A stretch of DNA of 64,000 bases from Charina bottae (GCA_023362775.1 JALMGJ010000015.1:10437501-10501500), one strand, 5' to 3'; counted from the first letter of the stretch, positions 20,362 to 32,922 are shown. A program made the numbers and translations. The notes: generated from the sequence alone by a model not told the origin.

Positions 20362-23300
20362 TGTACTTTGACAATCTAAGACTGGCATGTAAAGTGTTCT
20401 TTTTTCCAAATTATTGTCATCCTCATTTTTCTGCATCTGCCTTGTGCTTAAAATGGTTTTGAAAATGGCCTATCAAAATATTATGAGTTGTTTCATGTAA
20501 AATTTGTTCAGCTGGGTATTGGGATACTGATATTAGATATCAGGTCTTAGCACTAGTGCTGCATCCCTACTGCTCTTGACTCTGCCACTAGAGAATCAGA
20601 TCTTGAGTTAGAGATTACACTGCCTAGCCTGCATCAAAATCATTGCAATAGGGTAGAAAGTCAGAGGGCAGAGAGGTGGAGAAGTGCTAGATAGTGTGGT
20701 CAGGTACTTTGGCCAGTGTTTATCTTTAAAAGATTTAGTTAAGTGAACTGTGACACCTCTGTCTTGTGTATTATGAATGTTATCTCCTTCAAAGCCTTGA
20801 CCTCTTCCCTGGCCCCTTACGGAATTTTTCTTAATCTCAGTCCTGTCTGAATTCTAGATAGCTCTTTGTTTCTTGCCATTACCAGATTATGACCTTGGAT
20901 TCCAAAATACTTCACTAAAGTCTTGTAGAGTAGGTCAATTTATCATACCTTTCCCCACTATGGGGAAAAAAAGTCAGATGTGTTGTTGCAGTCACTGGTA
21001 CTCAGAAGTCCTATGATTAGGACAAATGGACAAAGTTAACAGAAACTGGAGATACTGAGTGGGTAGGTGGGTAACGTCATCTAGGATAGTTGGTTTCTTT
21101 ATTTACCTGTAGAGGGTCATATCCTCTTCATTTCAGACATTTCATAGATTCCTATGGTGGTCACAAAGATTCAAGTTCTAAAATCGGATCAGATTATGTC
21201 TTCTTCATTACCGTAGTTTGAATTTCCATACCTCAGCTATATTCTAGCCAGAGATGTAATGATGGCGAGTGAATTTATATATCTTCTATGTAGGTAGCAC
21301 TGATACTTCAGTGAAATTATGGGTATAGCCTCAACCAGCTACTTGATGGAGGTGTATTCTATCAACTCTCATAGATTAGAAAGTTCTAAATAGCCTTGAC
21401 ACAGTCTAGTTTCAGCAAAAAGTTTCAACCTTCATTCATATTTACACTTACCCTCTATTTTTCTCAGTTGAAATGATCTTTCTGAAATGATTGGTTCCAT
21501 GCAGAGATGGAGAAATGTTTGCACATTGTATAGTAATAGTATTTTTTCCTTATTTCCATTTTGGCATGGGGAAGAAAATAACAGTAGTACAGATTTAAGA
21601 CTTGCAGATATCTAAATATTTCATATTATTCAGAAATATAACATTAATTACAGTTCTGAAAATCTTAGTAGCATTTTGTTGTACTGTGTTTTGTACTATA
21701 CTTTGCCAAAGTCTGAGACAACCATGTTAGCACCATGTTAGATAGCTGATAGGTAAGATCATGGCCAACAATCTTAAGGCCATAGTCATAAGAGCACACT
21801 TGTTTAAGTCTGCAGAACATACTTTAGTTATTAGTGCTATTTGGCAAGTAGCGTCAAAAGAAAATTCACTCTGGTTGTGGAATGATTTAATGGGTTGTAA
21901 ATGAAGGAACTGGGAAATAGACATTACTGGCCCCAATGTTACAAGTATAAGTCCGGAGAAGAATAATCACAGAAATAACACAGAGAAAAGAATTGGGGAT
22001 GTGGGGGAGACTAGAGCCACATGGGTAATGGATGAAATTCTTTTTAATTTTGAAGGGCTGTGTGCACAGTCTTAATTCTGAGACTGAGATATAACCTGGA
22101 ACAAAAACAAATTGTGATTAAAGAAAAATAGCAGTAATGCAGGGGGACATTTAAAAAAGTCAAGATGATGACAACCATACAATCATTTTTTTTTGTGTGT
22201 TGCAGGGTTTTGATTGCTGAGTTGTGGCCACCATCTTGATTTTTTGACCTCTAGTCATGGAAATAGCATTCTTGGACAGAACGTACAGTATAAATTCAGC
22301 TGAAACATAGTCCAACAGTTTCCCTAAGAAGAAAATGGTCTTAATAATGGGACTCTAACATAGTCCTGGCTGCAACATAGTCTTGTTTACCAGTTCTTTT
22401 AATTTTGTAATATCAGGTTTATTAGAGAAGGAGGAAGGAAGACTAGCAAGGAGATCTAACTGTGGGGGAAAAAAAGTAGGCTAGAATTCAGAAGAGGTTT
22501 AGGCTCATTTCAGAAGGGGATATATTTTCACCACCCTCATTTCCAAAATATGAAATTTTCCATAGAAATACTTTTTATTTTACAATGTTTATGGGTTATA
22601 TTTTCCCATTATGTTGCCTGCCGTTAGACTGAAATGTTATAGTCAGATTTATGTAAAATAGGTCTTGGTTTAGAGAGAAAAACTTTGGAAATCAAATTGT
22701 TCCATTTAGACCTCAGAGAGTAAGAAAAGATGCCAATACTTCATGGGTCAGGAGTGACTATGTCAGCCTCCTGTTTTGCTGTGGATCAGGACTTCTGAGA
22801 CATAGTGGTTTTCCTTTTGATTATGAGATAAAAAGCAGTGTGGGTGGTGGCAACATCTTCTCAGCCCAGGAAAAAAGCAAGAAAAAGAAAGCTTTTCTGC
22901 TAAGGATGCAGATATCATTTTGAAAAGCAAGGCAAAGCAAATCAGCATTCCAGGAATGCACATACTCTGTTATCCATTTAACCACATAACTGACTCAGAC
23001 ACAACTGTTGAATCAATACAGAGCCAGCTGCTGCAGCTAGCAAACTGCTTCTAACAGCCAAGCATCTGTGTGCTGCATTGTTTGAAAAGGCTGAGATTGG
23101 TCCTCTGTGATGACAGAGGATTGTGCCTGCTGTGGTGATTCTTAAGAGAAGGTCCTTTCATTATTCAACAAATAGCAGTAAAAAAGAAAAGAGTGATTCA
23201 GTCCTGTGTGAAAGTCAGAATAATTCTAATAGGGACAATATCATTATTCCTTGCTTAATGCAAAGAGAACTGAGACAGAAAGCCCATTTTTAAGAATGTT

Positions 23301-23895
23301 CAGACATACAACACACCTATTTCCTTTAGTTAGTTGATCCATTCATTTCCTCCTCTTAAAAAATTTAAATTGCGATCTTCCATGTGCCATGATGCTTACC
23401 ATAGATATTGATCTCTGCCACCCATTACAACTTGGGTCAAACAAGGCTTTCACATAACACTTTTTAGTAATGTACAGAATATGTAGAATAGATTACCAGT
23501 CTGAATTGTACTACATTCCCTACTAAAGGTATAGATAGCACTGGTTAGTTTGGGCACATCTTAATCAGTATAATCCAAGATCAATTAAAGCTGCAAACAA
23601 GCTCATTTCTATTCTATGCAAGCTAGGTCGTCTAAGACCTATTTTTAACAGCTAACATGCTGTTGCCCACATCCTACGATCTCAAAGATGCACAGAGTAT
23701 ACTGACACACATTCAATTCTCTAACAAGGCTATCACAATGTGGCATTCTCTTTTAATGACTATAAACTATCAGACTGAAGTTACCTTGAAGAATGATTTT
23801 TTCCTATAAAGTTGTTTGTTTGTTTGGATTTATTTTACAAAAGGACTCATTTTATCAGTGTTTTAGAGAGTATCAGTGTTTAATATGCAAACACT
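20362..23895. other. Long block without recognised features
   Basis: About 3.5 kb with no microsatellite longer than a few units and no repeat family that I recognise. Open frames (21727-21936 minus, 22763-22963 minus) are under 70 codons and without motifs. Confidence 0.45.
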
Positions 23896-24349
23896 GTCCC
23901 GTTTTTAGCATTTTTCAACTGTCCCGTAGTTTTGATAAAAATCTCAATTTTGTCCCGTTTTTTAAACCCAGCGGGAATGGCGCAGGAGGAGGATCTGAGC
24001 CGGAGCTGCCAATTGGAGGAAGCCCGGAAGAGGAAGCCTATCAGCACTTGGCAAAGGAGGGACTGGGGGGTGGGGTTTGCAGGCAGGAGCCAATTGCGCA
24101 GACCGGGGGTGGGGTTTGCAGACGGGAGCCAATTGTGTGGACCGGGGGCGGGGTTTGCAGGCGGGAGCCAATCACGCAGACCAGGGGCGGGGTTTGCAGG
24201 CGGGAGCCAATTGCGCAGACCAGGGGCAGGGTTTGCAGGCGGTAGCCAATCGCATGGACTGGGGGGCGGGGACCCTGTCTTTTTCATGAATAAGGAATAT
24301 TATAGAAAACCCCGTCCCGTTTTTGTCTCAGGGAAATATGGTCAGCCTA
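23896..24349 (+). mobile_element. hAT-type MITE with GC-rich minisatellite cargo (5' end lost)
   Basis: The 3' end ggaaatatggtcagccta (24332-24349) is the same terminal inverted repeat as in the complete MITE at 51758-51985. Both also share repeated gtcccgtttt blocks and aaatctcaattttgtcccg near the 5' side. The expected left terminal repeat is not found near 23880, so the 5' end is truncated or diverged. Between the shared ends lies a GC-rich insert with a 39-bp minisatellite (next entry). The 135-152 codon frames on both strands are repeat translation. Confidence 0.7.
24066..24271 (+). repeat. 39-bp GC-rich minisatellite carrying CCAAT and GC boxes
   Basis: Unit starts fall near 24071, 24110, 24149, 24188 and 24227, a strict 39-bp period with about five units. 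Each unit contains a ggggyggggt block (Sp1/KLF GC-box-like) and gagccaat (NF-Y CCAAT-box-like), plus CpG sites. It is much more GC-rich than its surroundings. It lies inside the hAT-type MITE. Confidence 0.9.
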
Positions 24350-24861
24350 TTCATAAGGGATGGATCTATTGGAAAACTTTCTCAGCTTGAGATGAAATGA
24401 ACATTTGTGTCTTCTATCATGGGCATTTCTCTTTATATAATGAGTTATATGTGGATATGTTTGCAAGCCATTTTCTTCTAGAATGTGGTTTTGTGCATAT
24501 ACTTTATATATGTTGTGTAATTTTTCTTATTGTACACATATTTTAAATTGTGAAATGAATCACATCTTCATGTATTACAGTGGAGCACAGCTTGAAAATA
24601 TTTTGGAAGAAGTGCTTTGCATTTCTGTTGGCATGAGTACAATTTTATTTCCAGCTTCTATTTAATTCTGACAAAAAGGTGCTAATATTTTAAGAGTCCC
24701 ATTAACTTTAATGAGTGGATTCTTAAAGGAAATAATGAAGTCCAAAACATTTCTTCCAAATCATTTTCAAATCATGCATAGCCCTAATATTTATACAACA
24801 ATGCATCATGTATGCAATAATGCATTATTTATGAAAGGCATGTAACTGCTTCCTAGTTCTC

Positions 24862-24910
24862 ACATACATACATACATACATACATACATACATACATACA
24901 TACATACATA
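24862..24910. repeat. (ACAT)n microsatellite, ~12 units
   Basis: A clean tetranucleotide array in AT-rich DNA. No LINE or SINE tail is recognised beside it. Confidence 0.9.
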
Positions 24911-25029
24911 GGTCTGCAGTGCTTATATAGGTTGTCAAGAATATATTAAGTTTATGTTACAATGAAAACTAGATTAATTCCTCATTACCTTTTTTTACTG
25001 ATTCTCTGTCTTAAATCATACAGATCTTA

Positions 25030-25402
25030 TGCTGTTAATGTTGACATGTCACCAAGGCTTTGGGATATTTATTTACAGTACCCGGTTTTCATTTTAGGTG
25101 ATGTTTAGGACTAAGTCTTTTTGTATTTTAGTTCTCAAATTGTTGCTGTCTTTTAATGTTTTATTTTTCAATATACCACTGATTTTTATCTACTATAAGC
25201 CTCTTGGCACAAGAAATCTTCCCTGTTCTCCACATTTTGTTTCTTAACAGTAAACAAGACAACTTGGATTTTATTGTATTTATATTCTTACTGTTGTTTT
25301 TATTGTATTTTAATGATGTCATGGTTGTGAACCGCCCAGAGTCCCACCTTGAGGGGGAGATGGGCGGTCATAGAAATTTAATTAATAAATAAATAATAAA
25401 TA
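25030..25402 (+). mobile_element. L2-type LINE 3' UTR and tail
   Basis: A T-rich UTR with repeated tttattgtatttt motifs leads into gtgaaccgcccagagtccca, gagatgggcggtcata, then (AATA)n to about 25402. It is the best-preserved copy of the L2-like 3' terminus here. The 5' border is approximate. Confidence 0.8.
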
Positions 25403-27800
25403 AACTTTCTTCAGTATAGTAAGGTTTGCATAGATTTCCTTTTTTTCTTTTAGACACCCATCCTAAGAAACAGAACTCACAGGAGCAAGTCTAACTATAG
25501 AATATATCCTTTTCATTTAGAGCATCATGCATATACCACTCAAATACACATTAATTTTCCTTCCAATATTTACCGACCGACAGGACAAAGGGGATGACAA
25601 GCCACGTAAATCTGCAAGTAAACAGCTCCCTGAGGGTTTGCTGAAGGTGACCCATCCAGAAAACTTTTACGTTCATTCTGCTTCCCCCCCCCCCCCCCCC
25701 CGCTTTCCTTGAAAACTCTATGTAGCCATAGAGCACTATCTCAGTAGCTGCCCTCTGGGTCACTATCTTTTATCCTTTATTCCTTTTGGAGGTCTTCCAT
25801 GATTGGCAGTAAGATCTGACGATATGCAACCGTTTTTGGCTTCTCCGGCATCTAGCCTCAAATTAGCTGATTTTCAGAACCTTTTGTCAGAGGTTTACAG
25901 GTATAGTGCCTTGGAAGGATTTGGGTTTAGACAAAACTGGGCAGAGGTTAGAGTGTTAAGAGGAAATAGCACACGTAAAGGACACAGTACAGTACTAAAC
26001 TGGTTATATTGGCAAGACCAAGATGCAATTGTGCCATTAGCTTCAGGAATGACACTAAAGGAAATGCATCAAGAAAGTGCCTGAATGGGGAAAGTGATAT
26101 TCTCCTGTAAGAGAACGTGTCATTGCCTACTCTAAGAAACTAAGCTACTCAACGTTAACCCTAAAGAGCCAAGGGCACAGTTTCCCAAATAGCATTCAGG
26201 GCCGAATTGCAAGTTATATTCAATGCGTTATTATACTTGACTTAATGATGCCATCAGATGAGAACTTTGGGGCAGAACTCCCGGTGTTACTTTTTGTTGC
26301 AGTAGGTGAAGAAAGGCATATTAGAATCAAAACACATGCAGATCACGGTTTCTGGAATTCTTTCCAATTCCTGAATAGGGCTGATCTGAGTCATGCAACT
26401 GAGAGAGACTGACCCTGACAATGGAACAGTCATCAACACTCAAGTCACCACCCTCTTCTATAGGGATGCATTGGGTGAAAAAATTCTGGATATTTTTTTC
26501 CTCCAACCACTAGCCAGATCCAGCCCATTTTCAAACTTGAATTTCATTTTGCTTCCTTCTTCCCCCACAATAAATTTATTCCTTTTCTGTTGATTTTGAG
26601 GAGAATTATCCTGCAGACTGACAGATAATGTTCCAGCTCCCTTTATATCATTTTTTCAAGCTTGCTGTCAGTTGGAGAGAATTAAATTATGACACCCCTC
26701 CCATTCAACCATTAAATGTAGTCTAGTGTATTTATCTGCACTAGTGATTTTGCTAGTTGTTTAAATAAAAATCCCTGGGGTGGTGAAGGAACTAGACGAA
26801 CACTATGTGGGGCTGAACAGGACAGCCCTCACTCAAAACATCCCTAGTATAAATTTTGATTTTTCTCCTTTACTGATCGTTATGTTTTTATAATCCACAT
26901 TTAATGTGAATAGAGTGCAGTTATAACTGCCCAAAATGGTGTAGAGGCTAAGGTGTTCATTACCATTTCCTTTCCTTGAGTATTTTTCCTCCCTCCCTTG
27001 AATTGGTTCCAAATTTTAGGAACTGGAACTAATGGGATTATAATAATTTTTAAGCTTTTGTAATGTGAACTTGGAGAGGGAAGATATGAATACATGTTTT
27101 AGCCTTGCTCACTATACTGCCTGTATCAACTGGGAAGAACTGTGGGAAATTATAAACTCTTCAATAGGTGTCTGTGGATATACTTCTACAATGTGGGTGC
27201 CCTACAAGCTCACATTTTACCCTTCTTTTAATTCTAAAGAGCTTATATATATATTTAAAGTGATACATTTTGTATGCCAAGCAGTCTGATTTTAGACCTG
27301 TTTACTCAGAAGAAAGTCTTCCTCAGTTCAGTGGGTTTTACTGCCAAATAAGAGATAACTGAATTGCGGTGTGAACTGCTTTACAATTGTGCTCCATGCA
27401 ATGCCTCTGTAGAAATTCTTTAAGCGATTTATAGAAGTCTTATTTAGATTTTGCATAATTAGGTTCCTTAGTAAATCAAGTGAAATCAATGCATGCCTGC
27501 CTCAAATCAATTTAAAACAGAGAATGAAAGGCTGTGGTCCCAAATTGGAATGGTAATAAGGTAGTTTATACAGAGCCAAAGCAAACTCTTCACTGTATTA
27601 GGACACCACATCGATGAGATTCATAACCTGCTTTATAATGCAGTTTGGGCCATGCATTCAGGGTGAATTGGATTGCCAAGTTTATAAAAATGTGTTGCTT
27701 GATGCTATACATACTTATGTGGGCTTCCTGGGGAATGGTATTCACAGAACTCAGTGGGATTTATGTTTGAGTAGCTAGGCTTGTCAAGACCAGCTCTATC
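25403..27800. other. No recognised feature
   Basis: A poly(C) run is at 25685-25701. The 93-codon frame at 25803-26084 has a normal amino-acid mix, but I know no similar protein and see no promoter or splice context. The region 27360-27600 is unique-looking with TAAT motifs. Confidence 0.4.
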
Positions 27801-27802
27801 AT

Positions 27803-27870
27803 TAGGACAAGTGTGGGTAACCTGAGGCTCGGAGCCAAATGCAGCCTGCGAGGTCTGTTTTTTTCTGGCT
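27803..27870 (+). repeat. Possible hAT-type element end
   Basis: The stretch tgtgggtaacctgaggctcg and following gcagcctgcgagg resembles the ends of hAT elements of the type (gg)caacctg(c)ggctc. No matching inverted end was found within 500 bases, so this is either truncated or chance. Confidence 0.3.
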
Positions 27871-28297
27871 TTTGAACACCTCTTCAGTTAATGCTGAAAA
27901 TCAATGACACACTTAGCCATCATTCTGAATCTGAAAATAGGCTTAAGATAACTAACTTTTCCTTTAAAGAAAAGAAAGAAAATCCCTCCCACCCTCCTTA
28001 AAGCTAAGATGAAATAACCAACCCTGAGCTCATCATCACAGCACCATTTTTTCATATCCAATCTGCCTATCCTGGGTATCTACCTGTATATTAGGTTGGA
28101 TCTGGTAGTGCCAGATCTTCGGGACAGGTGGGGAGAGATGGGTTGCAAATACATTTGGAAACAAAAGTATTTATGTACTGAACTCCTTGTCCTGTGCTTC
28201 CTAAGCTAGTGTGCTGCCATCTGGGAATGGGAAGGGACTATTTTGTTTTTTGCTTCAGGTAGCAGAACATCTTAGATGCTTCCCATGACAGTCTGCA

Positions 28298-28592
28298 CCA
28301 GGGTTCCATAGAACCCTAGGGTTCCACAACAGGTCACTAGGTGTTCCCTGGGAGATCATGATTTATTTAAAACATTTCAAATTCAGGCAAGTTCACATTA
28401 AAGAGTTAAGTTTCATTCTTTATTTTTAGTTTAAGAACACTGTTAATGCATACTGTATATACAGGCCTACACATGAAACACATACAATAATTTTGTAACT
28501 TATGGCCTATATTTGAGCCTGAATGTGCAGGGTTCCCCGAGGCCTGAAAAATATTTCAAGGGTTCCTCCAGGGTCAAAAGGTTGAGAAAGGC
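28298..28592 (+). repeat. Interspersed repeat Y, copy 1 (probably hAT-derived)
   Basis: It matches 48693-49010 over nearly its full length, in the same orientation. Shared blocks include accctagggttcc, caaattcaggca, tttagtttaaga, caggcctacac and tttcaagggttcctccaggg. Copy 2 has TTTCTCAA at its start and TTGAGAAAGG at its end, short inverted ends like those of hAT-Charlie elements. I could not define an 8-bp target duplication for either copy. Confidence 0.75.
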
Positions 28593-28655
28593 ACAGTTGC
28601 AATCCTGAGCATGGCTAAAAAGTAAAGTAAGCTTTGTTAAGCTGAGTCATACATA

Positions 28656-28978
28656 AAAGTAAAGGTTCCCCTGCACAGTCATGTCCGACTCTAGGGGCCG
28701 GTGCTCATCTCCGTTTGTTAGCCGAAGAGCCAGCATTGTCTGAAGACGCTTCCACGGTCAGGTGGCCGGCATGATGCATGCGGAATGCTGTTACTATCCC
28801 ACCAAAATGGTACCTATTTATCTACTTGCATTTGCATGCTTTCGAATTGCTAGGTTGGCAAGAGCTGGGGCGAGTGCGGGAGCTCACTTCATCACGTGGG
28901 GCTATGGATTCGAACCTCCGAACTTGCAATCTTCCAATCGACAAGCCTGGTATCTTACCCGCTGAGCCATCACGCCCC
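28656..28978 (-). mobile_element. Sauria-type SINE with 14-bp target duplication
   Basis: Reading the minus strand it starts ggggcgtgatggctcagcgg (tRNA A box) and carries the B box aggttcgaatcc (plus 28906-28917). A conserved body follows, then a Bov-B-like tail with tagagtcggacatgactgtg and an end aacctttacttt. The 14-bp direct repeat ctgagtcatacata flanks it at 28642-28655 and 28979-28992, so the copy is complete. The 67- and 73-codon frames inside are SINE translation. Bov-B LINEs supply the mobilising enzyme for this type. Confidence 0.93.
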
Positions 28979-28992
28979 CTGAGTCATACATA

Positions 28993-31900
28993 CTCCTGAA
29001 TAAAACATATATGCACCAACATTTGAGTTGCAAGGTTCTACACTATGTTGGTCCTTTGCTACAGTTTGTCCAATTCATTTTATATACTTTGGTTTCTCTT
29101 CAGAGTCTACTTCTAATATAGATGCTTCAAGGATGAGAGAGGGAAAGAATGAGTATAAAAGAAAACTTCTTAGAGTTTCCAAAGCTGCCAGTTAGATTCA
29201 AATGTCTGTCATTCTTTCATCAGGTCAAGTATAAATTATCTTGATCGAATGCAGCTTTGAGGAAACTAAATGAATCTTTACACTTCAAAGATTTAAGAGA
29301 TGCAGAATAAAGAGGCAAAAGAAGGAGAGTGTTAGTACAAACAGGAAAGCAGTAAATGCAAGATTAAATGCTAGAAAAATAAAGGCACCGTTTTGAATTC
29401 TTTGTGCTCTGTTTGCATGCATTTTAATAAGATTCCTTCTTTCTTTGTTTGGTTTGTCCTTTCATCATTGTGGACTTCAAAATTCTCTATAATGCCAGCA
29501 TTTCTTCTTTGGGGCCTGTCAGGAAGAGTTTCCTCGGCTTCTCACATTCAACCATTGTGGATTATGTTGTCATGGAAATAAAACCCAACGTTGGCTGACC
29601 AGGAATTTCACTGGTTTTCCCACAGGTTTGCTTAGAATGGGTGGGGAGAAGCAAACTGGTCAATGGTTGTTATGGCTTCATTCTCTCTTATCAATGTCAT
29701 CTGCTATGTTAGCTTGAGATTCCTGCTGCTTTGTTGTTATTGTTAATGTTGGTATCTGGCTTTGACTATCCAAAGGGACTAGCCCTTTTCAGGATATATA
29801 TCTGACTAGCATATGCAAACATGTGTAAGAAGCACAGGGGTGCATACTCGGCTGGTGTTCATCTTGGGCCACTAGGTGGCAAAGTTTGAAGAAGGGGAAA
29901 AGGCCTATTCACGCGTTGAATGAAATGGAAGGAGAGGATTCACAAAAACAGCACTTCAATGCTCTACCATCCAGGAAAATTCATAAGATATGTACCAGCA
30001 TCTATCTATATATAGGCTGTAGGAAGCCAGCATACTTCAGCTCAGTGAGATGCTACTTACTGTTGAAGTGAAGTGCTCTGCCTCAATGCTTCATTTAGAA
30101 GCAATGAAGCAGTCAATCTGCCTCCAATGGCTGGTGGTCAAGTGAAACAGATTATCTTTGTCAAGCGACCGTTATCAAAGTGAAGTGCCCTTCAGTTCAG
30201 TGTGAATGTTCAAATAAATTTGGAAAGTCAATCCAATTCAGATGTCTGAATCAATTTGGATCACGTTTTCAAACTGAGCCCAATTCAATTCAGATATTAT
30301 TGTGCATTAGGAAGCACCCAAATTAGTACAAGTTGATTTGGGTGCATTCAGTTTAATTTGCCAAACTCAATTGATCCTTCAATTTATTGAATTGATTTGA
30401 GGGTCCAAATCAATCCCAAATGATCTGAGTATTGAATATTCTACAGGCTGATTACACACCATCTCTTTCTTCTATTTTTATTTTATCCCATGTATTTGGA
30501 GTCCTCGGTTAACTTTATTTTTTAAAAAATCTGAATTACACTCAAAGTATATCAGGAAAATAAATATGTTACCTATTATCAGACATAATTTTCATATCTT
30601 AGTATCTCCCTGTTCTTTGGCCACTCCAAGGATATCAACAATAATGTTACTTTGGTTAGCCTTAAACCATTATGGATGTATTTGATTATTACATACATCA
30701 ATTGCTTTCATTTGGATTATGTTTCTGAAAACTGCATCTTATTTTGGTATCTATGTATTAGATTTTTATACCACTGCAATCATTACCAGAAAGCATACTC
30801 TGTATGAAGTCTTGCAATAATCCTTGGTCATCTGTTTTAAAAATATGACCACCATACCTGCACACTTTCAAATAAAACGTTTAAAACTCCTTAAAACTCG
30901 CATTTGAAAATACTTTAAAGCAGGCATCTGAAACAAACTACTAATAACATCTCACAATTAAGTAATCATGCATCTATTGAAATGCATTTTTGCAAAGAAG
31001 TAATGCTGTTTAAGATGATAACATAAAATAGGATGTCTTTGTAGAAAATAAGAGGTACTCAGCCTCTTTGCCTCATAATTTTTTTCTCTCATTCCCTGAC
31101 TTCTATGGTAATCCATCACAAGCAACCAATAATAAAGCTTTAAAAACTCCATCTAGTTGCTGGAGCAAGAAGAGCCTATCAATTATTCAAGGTTTGGCAA
31201 ATGATGTTTCTTTGCTCTGAAAAAAAGTTCCAGTGCTTCGGTTACCTTGAATTTCACATTCTCTCTTCAAGGCAAAATTCAGGGGCACATGAAAGAAAAG
31301 GATTGATTAGGGCCAAGGACCAGGAAGTCAGGACCTTTCTGACCAAACAGAGCCCCTTAATTGAACAAACAAAGGTGTCAGTGAAGCCCAGATACTTCTT
31401 GTATAGAATTAACTAACAGATCACAAAACTAACAGATCTGAGTTTATACCACAAAGTTCACTACACGGTTGCATCCTTCATTACTTAGGAGATAATGAAA
31501 ACCCTAAAAGTGTCCTACTTTTTAATCAGGCAGGTGTAGTTCCAAATTAGACATCTAGCTGAACAAGGTGACTGGAGAAAATTAGGTACTTGGAGACACA
31601 TTTTTCAGAGGTCAGTAGCCTAGTGAACCATACAGAACATACTTGTAGGAGGTTTATATGAGCTTTGAACAATGTCTGCCTTATGGAAATCAGTTCTAGA
31701 AATCCTCTCATGTGCTATCCCACCCACTATTCCCAACAGAGGGAGACCTTAAAGATGCTAGGGATTACAGAAGTAGCAATCTCCCAGCAGCAAATGGTGT
31801 CAGTTTTCAGCTCATTGCATAAATACAAATTACTGCTGATGGGTAAACCTTATGCGGTGTTGAGGCCATTCATTTGCAGCATTATGCTTAAGAGGCTGCA

Positions 31901-32415
31901 GTAGCTTAATAAAGCAAAAGCTGAATGTTCAGTAGCATCTCACCAACTGGCTCAGTGGTGCTGCATAACATGCAGTGCTTCTTTACAGAATGATTATAAG
32001 GTGGGTGTCGAGTCTGGGCTCATCCTCTTCACTATATGCATTATTTCAAAAGACCACAGGGGCTGATTTCACTGAGCCATTCCTGGTCTTCAGTATTATA
32101 GGGACATAATGCAGATATACCTGTGGAGAGAAATCCTCTTCAATCCTTTAGACACTAATTCATTTCTTGCAGTGAAATCTCATTTGTACATGTCAGCTGC
32201 TCTGTGCATTGCATAATCTGCAGTCCCCTCCTGCATAGAATAAGACACAAATAAGACAAGTGTTTAAAATCCACTTCCTACTTTAAAACATATTTTAAGC
32301 ACTTTTTTCTAATCCCATGATATGATGGGAAAAATAAAGCCTTTACAACTTTTCACGCCTGTTTATTGACAGAAAAGTTTGGGGAGGAATTTCATTTGGC
32401 AATGATTTGGGGAGG
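28993..32415. other. Long block without recognised features
   Basis: AT-rich, unique-looking. At 30180-30440 there is local repetition of caattcaga/caatttgg-like words, an old low-complexity tract. The open frames are 61-79 codons without motifs. Confidence 0.45.
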
Positions 32416-32424
32416 ATATGTATA

Positions 32425-32913
32425 GGGACGCGGTGGCGCAGCAGGTTAAACTGCTGAGCTGTAGACTGCCGATCAGAAGGTCGGCAGTTCGAACCCCGCA
32501 CTTCGAGGTGAGCTTGTCCCAGCTCCTGTCAACCCAACAGTTCGAAAGCTTAGCAAGTAGATAAATGGGTACCACCTTAAGTGGGAGAATTTGCTGGTGT
32601 CCTGTCGGGAGCCAGTTCCACTGGAAGAAAGATCGGAGGAAAGATTGAATGGCAACGGTGAGGACAGACCCGGAAGTGACATCAACAGGACGTCAGCAGC
32701 CGGCTCAAGGCATCCTGGGAATTGTAGTCCAGAGCCTTAAAAGAGCCGGTTCCCTTACCCCCTCTCCTGGTGCGTGGGTTAATTACACTCTATAGTTGGT
32801 GACATTGTATAATAGTAAAAATGTATATGTATATGTATGTAAGCCGCCTAGAGTCCTCCATTAGGGAGGTGATAGGCAGGGTATAAATAGCACAATAAAA
32901 AAATAAATAATAA
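32425..32913 (+). mobile_element. tRNA-headed SINE with L2-like tail, copy 2 (complete)
   Basis: It starts gggacgcggtggcgcagcag, has the B-box-like ggcagttcgaacccc (32483-32497), a body, and a tail taagccgcctagagtcctcc, gataggcagggtataaatag, (AATA)n. A 9-bp target duplication atatgtata flanks it (32416-32424 and 32914-32922). The body carries ccggaagtgac (32670-32680, ETS/GABP-like), gacgtca (32690-32696, CRE-like), and ggcatcctgggaattgtagt (32709-32728), the complement of a ZNF143/STAF site. Mobilisation by an L2-type LINE is inferred from the shared tail. Two 70-codon minus frames are repeat-derived. Confidence 0.92.
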
Positions 32914-32922
32914 ATATGTATA

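Noticed and set aside
24066..24271. Regularly spaced 39-bp repeats as a possible CRISPR array
   Set aside because: There are no unique spacers; the units are head-to-tail, and the setting is a eukaryotic transposon.
23793..24390. Overlapping open frames of 135-152 codons on both strands
   Set aside because: They translate a 39-bp minisatellite, whose length divisible by three keeps every frame open; the Gly/Arg or Pro/Ala repeats are artefacts.
25803..26084. 93-codon open frame as a small gene
   Set aside because: No known motif, no promoter, splice or polyadenylation context; one frame of this length is expected by chance in 64 kb.
28656..28978. tRNA gene from A and B boxes
   Set aside because: The boxes belong to a SINE head with a body, LINE-like tail and target duplications; the same holds for 13884, 32425, 37410, 54282 and 54643.
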